Assembly: GCA_016704565.1 (NCBI GenBank)
Contig: JADIZV010000003.1
Span: 1-64,000, forward strand
From: Candidatus Phosphoribacter baldrii
Lineage (GTDB): Bacteria > Actinomycetota > Actinomycetes > Actinomycetales > Dermatophilaceae
Direction of reading: 5' to 3'
Length of the DNA stretch: 64,000 nt
Positions 26,155 through 34,287 of the stretch are shown in pieces; position 1 is the stretch's first letter, and every line of letters begins with the position of its first letter. Below the pieces are notes generated by a model, which did no database searches, was not told the origin of the DNA, and was given only the letters and a program-made list of their open reading frames with translations. Position numbers and translations under genes: made by a program.

Positions 26155-28328
26155 CCGCTGCTCATCGTCGTCGGCCGATCGGTGCTGGACATCCGGTCGA
26201 CGAGCAGCCAGATGCGGGCATCGTCATCGGGATCACCCGTGATGAGGACGGCAGGGTCGTTGTCGTCGTCGATCATGGTGACCACCGAACGCGAGTGACA
26301 TGGATGGCCCTGGTCAAGGCGTCACTGACCCGCAAGCCTGCACCACCCCTGGATGCCCTCGAGCAGCATCCAGCGCCCATGCTGGCGGAACTGGCCGAAG
26401 AAGAGCGCGCGGCCGTCTCGAAGCGGTACCGCGATCTGGTGCAGATCGAGACGGGGTCACTGCGAGGGAACCCGGAGGCCGACCGCCGTGCTGGAATCCT
26501 CAACCCGGCCTACGACCCGAAGACCACCACCTCCGCAGAGCGCCTGATCACGAAGAGCCGCGAGCTCAAAGCCCTCGGTGAGGTAGGCGCTTCCCGAGCC
26601 TCGCTCTATCGCCAAGTTGGCCGGATCGGCGAGGGGCCCGACTTCCTGATCCACGGGAACCGCCGGACTCTGACCCAGCGACTTGATGAGTTCGATCCGG
26701 CCGTCGTTGAGATCGTCCGCGAGGAAGTCGCGGCCGAGAGTCAGAGACCACGAAAGAGCCAGCGCAAGCTGCTTGTTCGGATCAGAAGCAGGCTCGATCG
26801 GGCCGCCGTGGCGGACGAGGTCACGCGCCATCAGTTGGGCGTCTTGGTCGGGGAGGTTTCTCGCGGGCGCGGCCTTCACCACGTGGCGAAGACTCGTCGT
26901 TCTGAGTCCAGCCGGCCTCTCGCCGTCTACGGGTCTCAACGCGTCAGTCGTCCCGGTGAACTGGTCCAGGTCGATGCCACCCCTACGACGGTGGCCATCC
27001 TCGGTCCCCAAGGCGTGTTGGTGCCAGCGGTCATCCTCAGCGCGATCGACGTCTACACACGCTGGTTCGTCGCGCTTCGCGTCTGCGTCGGCGCAGCAAC
27101 ATCACGTGACGTGTGCGCGTTGATCGCGCAGATGGGCCGCCCGACGGTGACCAGAGCCGGCTATCCCTACGAGCTGGAGATGTGGCACGGCATACCGAAG
27201 CTCGTCGCCCTCAACGACGACCCGGAGGGTGAGAAGACCACCATCCAGAAGGTCATCGGTCGTAAGCCCGCGATCCATTCCAGCACCCTGGTGTTCGACC
27301 ACGGCACGGAGAACGCCAGCGACCACACCTTGGGGTTCGCGGCAGAGTGCGGCATCGACGTTGTCTTCTGTCCGCCGCGACAAGGTCACGCCAAAGGCGT
27401 CGTCGAAGCCATCCACAAGGTCATCGCCGATGTCGAGAGCACCCTGCCGATCCACAAGGGCCAGAACGTTCTGAACCGGCCGAACGACCTGGAGTTGGCC
27501 GTGCCGATCAAGCCGCAGGATCTCCAAGACATGCTCTGGGAGTACGCCATCGACGTCTACGCGAACGAGCCCCACCGCAACCTCACCGAGGCACACGGAT
27601 CCCCGATACCCCTGAGCCCAGCCATGGTGTGGGCCGACTACGTGACGTCATTCGGTGAGCTCGACCGCCCCGCTGATCCGTGGCTGTACCTCAAAGGCCT
27701 CCAGCGCGCCGAGCGCTTGCTGAGCCCGGAGGGAATCCGCTTGCACACGGTCACCTACAACTCCAGTGAACTCCAGCAACTGCGATCAGTCGTGATGCGC
27801 GGCGTCGGAGCCAAGGCCCGTCCGCTCACGATCTTCTACGACCGGCTCGACACGACTCGGATCTTCTTGATCCACCCCGTCGAGCGGCACTGGATGATGG
27901 TCCCCCGCGCGATCGACCGCAACGGCAGCGTCGCTCCGATGAGCTCGCTGGTCCGCACCCACGCTCTGCGCGACGTGGATCAGGACACCCGGCGCGTGCT
28001 CACGGAGACCGAGATCCACCGGCTGGAGGCAGCGCTCCTGACCCGCTGGATCGATGGCGTCTTCACCGACCGTCAAGACGGGCGGTATGCCGCCATTGAA
28101 GGCGGTCACCAACGCACCTACGCCCATGACCTGGAGCAGGCCAGCGACGAGGTCCTCTCGCTCGCGTTCCCCAAGCCCGAGGCAGAGCCGGCGGCCGAGC
28201 CAGCGTTGCAGGAGTACCCCGACACCCGCGACGACGACGAAGAGTTCGACTACACCGAGGAGATCGAGTTCGACGACGACCTCTCCGACCTCTTGGTCGA
28301 GGACGAGTCGGGATGGGGGATGTCATGA
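26136..28328 (+). CDS. tniA: TniA/TnsB-type DDE transposase
   Basis: 730 residues from GTG 26136, seven bases after GGGGAGG; it overlaps the tnsA-like gene. This is the Mu/Tn7-type integrase that cuts the 3' ends and joins them to the target. An N-terminal helical DNA-binding region precedes the RNase-H-fold core: VQVDATPT (Asp280), LVFDHGTEN (Asp388) and AKGVVEAIHK (Glu424), a D-D-35-E triad. A Mu-type C-terminal beta-barrel follows. The C-terminal 60 residues are very acidic (ending YTEEIEFDDDLSDLLVED), probably the tail that contacts the AAA ATPase. Intact and complete. Confidence 0.95.
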   Translation: MAARHVTAAHRRRPIGAGHPVDEQPDAGIVIGITRDEDGRVVVVVDHGDHRTRVTWMALVKASLTRKPAPPLDALEQHPAPMLAELAEEERAAVSKRYRDLVQIETGSLRGNPEADRRAGILNPAYDPKTTTSAERLITKSRELKALGEVGASRASLYRQVGRIGEGPDFLIHGNRRTLTQRLDEFDPAVVEIVREEVAAESQRPRKSQRKLLVRIRSRLDRAAVADEVTRHQLGVLVGEVSRGRGLHHVAKTRRSESSRPLAVYGSQRVSRPGELVQVDATPTTVAILGPQGVLVPAVILSAIDVYTRWFVALRVCVGAATSRDVCALIAQMGRPTVTRAGYPYELEMWHGIPKLVALNDDPEGEKTTIQKVIGRKPAIHSSTLVFDHGTENASDHTLGFAAECGIDVVFCPPRQGHAKGVVEAIHKVIADVESTLPIHKGQNVLNRPNDLELAVPIKPQDLQDMLWEYAIDVYANEPHRNLTEAHGSPIPLSPAMVWADYVTSFGELDRPADPWLYLKGLQRAERLLSPEGIRLHTVTYNSSELQQLRSVVMRGVGAKARPLTIFYDRLDTTRIFLIHPVERHWMMVPRAIDRNGSVAPMSSLVRTHALRDVDQDTRRVLTETEIHRLEAALLTRWIDGVFTDRQDGRYAAIEGGHQRTYAHDLEQASDEVLSLAFPKPEAEPAAEPALQEYPDTRDDDEEFDYTEEIEFDDDLSDLLVEDESGWGMS

Positions 28329-29335
28329 CCGAGCTGACCATTCACCGGCGCCTCATGCCCCAGGACATTGACGACTGGAAGCACCTCGTCATGAACCAGA
28401 ACCCGCGTCCCGAGTTGGGCGGTCCCGTCACGGACACGCTGCGGCGACGGGTCGACGCGTACAACCAACGCATTGGCACGATCGTGACCCGCGACACGAA
28501 AGCCGTGGCTGAAGCCATTCGACGAGCGCACTTCGAGAACGACCACTCGGCATACGGAAGCGCCACCTGCCTCATCCTCGACGGCCTGCCGTTGAGCGGG
28601 AAGACGCATGCGGCCCTGTCTGCAGCATTCAGCGAGACGAAGGGGATCTGGTCCGCTCTTGGACGCCAGCCGGACGACCGCAAGCATCACCGCAGCGTGC
28701 CGTGGATCTACGTAGAGGTCCCCAAGTTGGCCCGTGGCTTCTCGCTACTCAAAGCGATTTGGACCTTCCTGGGGCCGCCGCCCCTGCCAAGGGACGCCAC
28801 GACCGCCGACTACCTGGCAGCTCTCCGCAAGCTCGCACCCAAGGTTGGCCTCCGCGGCGTCATCATCGACGATGGCCACGGCATTGGCGCGGGACAGAAC
28901 AAGGAGTCGCGACTGCTGGCCGACATCCTCAAAGGCATCATCACCGGCCTTCCCGCGACGATCGTTCTGATTGGCACCGGCTTCCGTGAATCCGGGGTGC
29001 TACACGGAGCGGCTGGCGACCAAGTCCGGCTCCGTGGCGCCAGGTGGATCGATGTCGGGGGATGGGACCCGCCGACACCGGCACGGATCGGTGACTGGGA
29101 GTACCTCGCGCGCAGCCTCAACGATCGCCTTGTCCTCCCCAGCAACGCTGCGCGAATCCGATTGACCACGCGCGGCACCGTCCATGCCCTCCACGAGGGC
29201 AGCCTTGGTCGCCCCGGGTTGGCCATTGAATGGGTCAAGAGGGCCGCCTCGTATGCCGTATGGAACGACACTGATCTCGACGTCCTCGTGCTCGAGGCGA
29301 CGCGATCTGGCCAGTCGGCGTCGGAGGGACGATGA
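28325..29335 (+). CDS. tniB: TniB/TnsC-type AAA+ ATPase, transposition regulator
   Basis: 336 residues from ATG 28325, overlapping tniA by 4 bp (ATGA). Walker A is GLPLSGKT (87-94, Lys93) and Walker B is VIIDDGH (179-185, Asp182-Asp183). In Tn7-like systems this ATPase forms a ring or filament on target DNA, bridges the targeting protein and the transposase, and gives target immunity. The second half (RIGDWEYLARSLNDRLVLP, LTTRGTVHALHEGSLGRPG) matches the TniB winged-helix/lid region. Length is near the family norm. Confidence 0.93.
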   Translation: MTELTIHRRLMPQDIDDWKHLVMNQNPRPELGGPVTDTLRRRVDAYNQRIGTIVTRDTKAVAEAIRRAHFENDHSAYGSATCLILDGLPLSGKTHAALSAAFSETKGIWSALGRQPDDRKHHRSVPWIYVEVPKLARGFSLLKAIWTFLGPPPLPRDATTADYLAALRKLAPKVGLRGVIIDDGHGIGAGQNKESRLLADILKGIITGLPATIVLIGTGFRESGVLHGAAGDQVRLRGARWIDVGGWDPPTPARIGDWEYLARSLNDRLVLPSNAARIRLTTRGTVHALHEGSLGRPGLAIEWVKRAASYAVWNDTDLDVLVLEATRSGQSASEGR

Positions 29336-30669
29336 CCACGCAACTGCCTCTTCGCATAGACCCCCTGCCGGGAGAGTGGTGGCGGGGTTACGTCGTTCGA
29401 GTCGCGAACTATTACGGCGTTCGGCCCAGAGCGCTCCTGACTCTTGCTCCTGGCGCCACCGTGCTCACCCGGCATCGGATGACGTGGTCGGGGACCGTCG
29501 CGACCACCGAAGCCGTCCTCCAACTCGCAGATCTGTTCCGGCTGGAGCCGAGAGAAGTTGACCGTATGCACCTGAGCGCTTTCAACGGTTCCGCCATCCG
29601 CATAGCTGACCGCGACCTCGATCTCTTCGATCCCAACAACCCGCGCCGGCCGAGCAAGCATCCGACCCAGAAGGTCGGCCTCATCGTGAGCGGCGCGGAG
29701 GACCGACGGTGTCGCCAGTGCATCGATGCGGCACCCGACTTTCGCGCCATGACCTGGCGACTCCAGACGCACCTGATCTGTCTCACGCACATGGAACTGC
29801 TGACGTCAGCTGACCAAGCACCCGGGAAATTCACGCTGACGCCTGACATCGTCGAGGCGCAGTCCCACCTGCTGACGCGTCTAGATCCGTCCCCAGGCAA
29901 CGCCGCCTTCTTCGTCGACCTCGAAGGTCACCTCAGGCGAGCGAACAGTCGCGGCTGGGAACCCCTCCACCGCCGAGCCGGGCACGACCCAGACGCGGCT
30001 CTCGCGGATCTGACGGGCGCGGTCCGCATGGCCCTCGCCCGCGGCTACCCGGACGCGCAAGGACTGACTGAGTGGCCGGTGCAAGCGAGAACCAGACACA
30101 TCAGAGCACCCCACTCCCTCGGCTTCACGGATGAGTGGAACGTCTTCCCCCACTTGTTGCCAACGCCCACCTTCGTCAGCGAGTTCTCCGACCTGCTCTA
30201 CCCCGCGCACATAAGAGACGGTAGGGCCGTCGCCGCGCTGGGGACGGTGATGAGCGCCACCGGCTGCGACCTGTACACCGCCATCGAACTCATGCCACCA
30301 GGACGCCGCATCAGGAACCTGAGCAAGTTCTTCAAGCAACTCGTCCTGCTAGAGCAGCAGGGACGGGCCGAGCGCTTCTGGCGTCAGTGCCTATTCGCGG
30401 TCAGTGCGTTCGTGGAACACGGCGTCGACTACCGGGCCCGAGAAGCAATCTGCTCCGATCCTGCAGCGTTCCTCGCGTCCATCAACGCTGCACCCTCCGC
30501 TCATCAGGGCATGGTGAGAACGTGGCTCGTGGACCAGTGGGCATGCACCTATACGTCCAGCCGCATTCGCCCCAGCATCCTCGACCGGAGCATCGAGGAC
30601 TTCGATCGCCGCTTCGGACCGACGATGCGCACTGCCCTTAAGCGACTGTCCGTGGAGCGCGCAGCATGA
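29332..30669 (+). CDS. tniQ: TniQ-family target-selection protein, first copy
   Basis: 445 residues, ATGA overlap with tniB. The N terminus PLRIDPLPGEWWRGYVVRVANYYGVRPRALL is the TniQ signature opening, where a short strand leads into an HTH-like helical domain. A zinc-ribbon follows: Cys127-x2-Cys130, then Cys150-x2-His153 in LICLTHMELL. The C-terminal 270 residues are helical and not closely like Tn7 TnsD. TniQ/TnsD proteins read the target and recruit the ATPase. It differs strongly from the second TniQ just downstream, suggesting two targeting modes or a two-protein complex. Confidence 0.9.
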   Translation: MTTQLPLRIDPLPGEWWRGYVVRVANYYGVRPRALLTLAPGATVLTRHRMTWSGTVATTEAVLQLADLFRLEPREVDRMHLSAFNGSAIRIADRDLDLFDPNNPRRPSKHPTQKVGLIVSGAEDRRCRQCIDAAPDFRAMTWRLQTHLICLTHMELLTSADQAPGKFTLTPDIVEAQSHLLTRLDPSPGNAAFFVDLEGHLRRANSRGWEPLHRRAGHDPDAALADLTGAVRMALARGYPDAQGLTEWPVQARTRHIRAPHSLGFTDEWNVFPHLLPTPTFVSEFSDLLYPAHIRDGRAVAALGTVMSATGCDLYTAIELMPPGRRIRNLSKFFKQLVLLEQQGRAERFWRQCLFAVSAFVEHGVDYRAREAICSDPAAFLASINAAPSAHQGMVRTWLVDQWACTYTSSRIRPSILDRSIEDFDRRFGPTMRTALKRLSVERAA

Positions 30670-32153
30670 CGCGATTACCGCTGGCCCTCTCGCCCTTCAA
30701 GAACGAGTCCTGGCCGTCATACCTCACCCGACGCGCTGCCCAGCATGGCACCACCCTCGCCGAGCTCGGCACACACCTGGGGCTACGCGATGGTCGCGGC
30801 AGATGGCCCGGTCGGTTCGGCATCGAGCTCGCCCCGTACGACGTCCAGCGCCTCGCGCCGATCTTGGGCCTTGTGCCCACAGAGATCGAGAACATGCAGC
30901 TCTCCTCGTACGACCAGCTAGCGCTCGACCTCACTGGACTCGCCCAGGACAGCCCGATCGCCGCCACACGCGCGACGACCCACGCGGCGTGGGTCTGGCT
31001 CGCCGGGTCCACGTTCTGCCCGGTGTGCTTGGCCGAGGATGACGGCGCGTGGCGCCTGAGCTGGCGCATCCCATGGATCACGGCGTGCGTGCGCCACGGG
31101 GTCGCCCTTCGGGGCTCCTGCGCCGACTGCGGGGGAGTGCCCGGACTGGGCAACCGCCTCCACGGGTCAGCGCCGCCTCGAGTCGCGGCCGCACCGGATG
31201 GGCGTCTGTGTTCACACCCACACCCACGCCCCGGCGGCGCCGTGTGCGGCGCTGACCTCAGTGCTCAGCAGACGGGGCATGCTGATCCGAGACGTCTGGC
31301 GCGAGCCCACCAGATGGCCGAGCTAGTGAGCGGCCAGAGGAGTCCTGTCGCAGGCGTCGAGCGAACCTCGCTGCAGGCGCTTCGAGCATGGCAATCCGCG
31401 ATTGGCATCGCCGTCCGACTCGGTGCCGTCGACGCCGGCGACTGGGGCCGAACTCATCGATGGGCAAACCCGCCACGTGATCCCGACCTCGTCGACAGGC
31501 TGCTAGAGAGTGTCGAGCCGCTGGTCAACGCCAAGGAACCGGAGTCGGCCGCGGATGTTCTCGGGGGCTGGCTGCGCCAAGCTGGTATTAGCTCGCCGAA
31601 CGCCACCACGTTCTCCCGAATCACCCAGCCGTCCGCGGCCCTCCAGCCAGTCATTGACGAAGCCCTCAGCCGATGCGGGCGTGCCCACACGTTGATCCAG
31701 CGACGACTCGTCGGTCAGGACGGGCTCGCACTCGACCAACGTGGCTGGGGCGTGGACGACGTTCCCCAACTCGTCTGGCCCTGCGCGCTGCCAGAGCACC
31801 TGCGCCACTCAACCAAGCCCGACCAACGCATCCTCCGCGCAGTCGTCTCGATGGTTCTCGTCCGCATGTGCACGGACGCAAAGGGCTGGGTGGAAGCGGG
31901 CGCAGCTCTGGGCTTCCCGCCCGACAAGTCCCGCAACTGGAGCCGTTACGCCTTCTCTGCGAAGTTGGCGATCAAGGCCGACCTGGTGCTCGCCGCGCAG
32001 GCTCTTGGCGCGAAGCTAGCGCAGGAGCCCGGCAGCGTCACGTTCCAGTGTCGAAGCCAAGTGAATGGTTTCGGCAGCGGGGCACTTCAGGATGTGCAAT
32101 CTCCAATGTGCCTCGACCAAGGAGGCAGCGAGTGGTGTCCCTGCCATGCCTAA
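30666..32153 (+). CDS. tniQ: TniQ-family target-selection protein, second copy
   Basis: 495 residues, ATGA overlap with the first tniQ. The N terminus LPLALSPFKNESWPSYLTRRAAQHG is the TniQ pattern. The zinc module is complete and typical: Cys118-x2-Cys121 (FCPVCLAEDDGAWRLSW), Cys141-x2-His144 (ACVRHGVAL) and Cys152-x2-Cys155. The C-terminal 300 residues contain further HTH-like stretches, such as VEAGAALGFPPDKSRNWSRYAF, which may read a specific DNA site. It is the last gene of the transposition operon and converges on the HNH gene. Confidence 0.9.
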   Translation: MTRLPLALSPFKNESWPSYLTRRAAQHGTTLAELGTHLGLRDGRGRWPGRFGIELAPYDVQRLAPILGLVPTEIENMQLSSYDQLALDLTGLAQDSPIAATRATTHAAWVWLAGSTFCPVCLAEDDGAWRLSWRIPWITACVRHGVALRGSCADCGGVPGLGNRLHGSAPPRVAAAPDGRLCSHPHPRPGGAVCGADLSAQQTGHADPRRLARAHQMAELVSGQRSPVAGVERTSLQALRAWQSAIGIAVRLGAVDAGDWGRTHRWANPPRDPDLVDRLLESVEPLVNAKEPESAADVLGGWLRQAGISSPNATTFSRITQPSAALQPVIDEALSRCGRAHTLIQRRLVGQDGLALDQRGWGVDDVPQLVWPCALPEHLRHSTKPDQRILRAVVSMVLVRMCTDAKGWVEAGAALGFPPDKSRNWSRYAFSAKLAIKADLVLAAQALGAKLAQEPGSVTFQCRSQVNGFGSGALQDVQSPMCLDQGGSEWCPCHA

Positions 32154-32356
32154 CCGGCTGCAGGAAGTGGCGCCTGAACGGTCATGCGCGTCGCATCGGA
32201 ACGGCGCCTTCGGCATGGAGGTGCGCCCCTCCCGGAAGGAGGCCGGCTGGCACCCTCGTGCACCTCGGTCCTCGCATGTTCCGGACGGCTGCCGGTGGGC
32301 GAACCTCGTTCGGCAGTGCATCGCCAGTCGGGACGCGTTCAGCGAATTGTGAGCGA
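32154..32356. other. 203-bp gap between convergent tniQ and HNH genes
   Basis: No supported gene. A 68-codon frame from ATG 32148 (overlapping the tniQ stop) is open to 32352 but has no ribosome site and atypical composition, so I leave it unannotated. No perfect terminator hairpin is seen. Confidence 0.4.
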
Positions 32357-34039
32357 TCAGCGCCTCACGGAGATCTCGGGTGAGGTTTGTGGGTGCTCCT
32401 CTATGTCGCGGAGGGCGTGCCGCAGGAGCGCGTCCAGTACTTCCGTGTCTCGCAGGCCCACGTGCCCCAGGGCGTTGGCTGCCAGCGTCCTGATGGCGGT
32501 GACGGGTAGCCAAGGAGGAACCTCTCGGTAGGTGCGATCAAAGCCGACAAGGTTCCAAGTTGACGAGTCAAGCTTCTCCACCCACCCTGCGCAGGAGACG
32601 ACGATAGACATCAGCAGCTGAGGCTCCGTCTTCAATACGTCGGTCAAGCGATCGCGCACCTCCGCATCTGAAGTAGCGCGAGCGAAAGCCCACATCATCG
32701 ACTGCCCATTGACGTCGTTGCCCCGCCATGAGTCTTTGCTCGCCCAGTCGGTCTCCGACCACAAGCTGAGCAGGTGCTGACGCGCGGTAACAGCGGCAAT
32801 GTCCTGCTTATTGGGCTGGCGACTGGCCTCTTGAAGGAGCGCGGCGGCGGCGCAGATGGGAAGCCGTCGTCGATCCCGCTCCACAAGGTCGAGACGCTCG
32901 TCTTCGGGGGCGTTGCCCGCCACCGCGACCGCGAGAGCGGCTGTGGTGTCAAGTCCGATCGCCAGAAAGTGCGCGGTCGGTGGTAGGTCTGCGGCTCTGC
33001 TGGTGGCTGCCGCGACCCGCTCGCGAAGGTCGGAGTCGTATGGCCGGTGGCTGACTCGATGGAACGGCCGGGCTTCGTCGAGGAGGCACCGGTGTTCGGC
33101 AAGTGGATCCACGTCCTCGACAACGGTCGCGACCGGTGGAATGTTCGGCGGTTCCACATCCTCGCCGCGCGTCGCACGCACGAGATCGTCAATCGATCGC
33201 TGGAGTCCCCGCAGCGCGCTCTCGAACGCGTCGTCGGACGCCGGCTCTGGGCCTCCCGCCCAAGCAGATGCCGTATCGATCAACTCCGTGATGGCCCAGG
33301 CTAGAGCGTCGCACCATGGGGCCAACTGTTTGCGCGTCACTTTGACAGCAGCGAGTTCGATCCGAGCCTTCTCGGCCGCAGGACCAACTTCATCCAGTGC
33401 TTCTGTCAGAGCGGCCTGGATGCCCTCACGCATCGGGCGAAGTTCCATCTCTGACGGCTCCGCATACAAGGGGTTTCCGTCTTCGTCCCATGCGGTGAAG
33501 GATCTTCGCGTCTGCTCTCTCAGTTGCTGCCAACGCCGGGCCCACGATCGAGCGGGTTGGCGAGTCCGCTCTGCCACAAGCCGAAGCGCCTCGATCCGTC
33601 GCACCAGCTCGACCGTTGCCGGTGTGTGCAGGGCGTCAAACGCCTCTGACGCGACGAGCACCTCAGTTGCCTCATCGTCGCTGATCGGCCAGTTGCGCTG
33701 GAGCCGGTCGTACTCTGCGATCTGTGCTGTCTTCCACTCGCGAAGCATCTCGGCTGGATACAGGTCCGGCGCCTCGTCAATTTCGTAGGAGTGCTCGATG
33801 CACAGCAGGACAAGGTTGTCGAACGCCCGATTCTCCTCGGCAGGCATGGCGACCCACCGGGGCCCGCCCTTGCGCCGTGCGTGGATGTGCGCGACTCGGC
33901 TGTTCAGCAGCCGATCACCAGTGTCGTCCGAGAGCTTGTACAACGGTCGGCTGCACTCCGGATGCGCGCACCGAAATGCAGACCCGTATAACTGACGCAC
34001 CGTGGAGGGAGTCGGGAGCGGGTAGACGGTGGATGTCAT
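32357..34039 (-). CDS. HNH endonuclease-domain protein of the right-cargo operon
   Basis: 560 residues from ATG 34037-34039, overlapping the previous gene by 4 bp (ATGA). The N-terminal 90 residues form an HNH/zinc fold: Cys24-x4-Cys29, VAHIHARRKGGPRW (His51, His53), FDNLVLLCIEHSYEID (Asn75, Cys80, His83). Then comes a coiled, charged middle (RRIEALRLVAERTRQPARSWARRWQQL, and a region near 180-230) and a long helical C terminus of about 300 residues without a known domain. The protein is much larger than a plain HNH enzyme, which suggests an effector with a sensor or assembly region. It is the last gene of the helicase operon. Confidence 0.82.
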   Translation of the reverse strand: MTSTVYPLPTPSTVRQLYGSAFRCAHPECSRPLYKLSDDTGDRLLNSRVAHIHARRKGGPRWVAMPAEENRAFDNLVLLCIEHSYEIDEAPDLYPAEMLREWKTAQIAEYDRLQRNWPISDDEATEVLVASEAFDALHTPATVELVRRIEALRLVAERTRQPARSWARRWQQLREQTRRSFTAWDEDGNPLYAEPSEMELRPMREGIQAALTEALDEVGPAAEKARIELAAVKVTRKQLAPWCDALAWAITELIDTASAWAGGPEPASDDAFESALRGLQRSIDDLVRATRGEDVEPPNIPPVATVVEDVDPLAEHRCLLDEARPFHRVSHRPYDSDLRERVAAATSRAADLPPTAHFLAIGLDTTAALAVAVAGNAPEDERLDLVERDRRRLPICAAAALLQEASRQPNKQDIAAVTARQHLLSLWSETDWASKDSWRGNDVNGQSMMWAFARATSDAEVRDRLTDVLKTEPQLLMSIVVSCAGWVEKLDSSTWNLVGFDRTYREVPPWLPVTAIRTLAANALGHVGLRDTEVLDALLRHALRDIEEHPQTSPEISVRR

Positions 34040-34284
34040 TCCTGGGAACCTGGGTCGTGGGTCGCTGCGAATTGCACGCGGAGGTCGGCGAGTACGCCGT
34101 CCGCTTTCGTCAGAATCTCGGAGGCACAGACGGTGCAGTAGGTGGTCTGGCTCTGCGGTCCGTCTCGGACGACAAGACACAGGTCGCCCTTGAGGATCTC
34201 GTGCGACTTCCTTCGGTAGCACTTGCGTCGCCGCCCCGCTACCTCCGTGCTGACGTGCTTCAGGATGTTCTTTACCGCCGCCAC
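34036..34284 (-). CDS. small Cys-rich (zinc-finger-like) protein of the right-cargo operon
   Basis: 82 residues. Cys22, His28, Cys36 and a Cys50-x2-Cys53 pair (KCYRRKSHEILKGDLCLVV, TYCTVCASEIL) could bind one zinc. The N terminus is basic (KNILKHVSTEVAGRRRK). The layout is loosely like a PARP-type nucleic-acid-binding finger, but no family is certain. It is 3 bp after the helicase stop and overlaps the HNH start, so it is translationally coupled to both. Confidence 0.72.
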   Translation of the reverse strand: MAAVKNILKHVSTEVAGRRRKCYRRKSHEILKGDLCLVVRDGPQSQTTYCTVCASEILTKADGVLADLRVQFAATHDPGSQE

Positions 34285-34287
34285 GGG

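Noticed and set aside
32148..32352. Possible 68-codon gene after the second tniQ
   Set aside because: No ribosome site, overlaps the tniQ stop, no motif and atypical composition.
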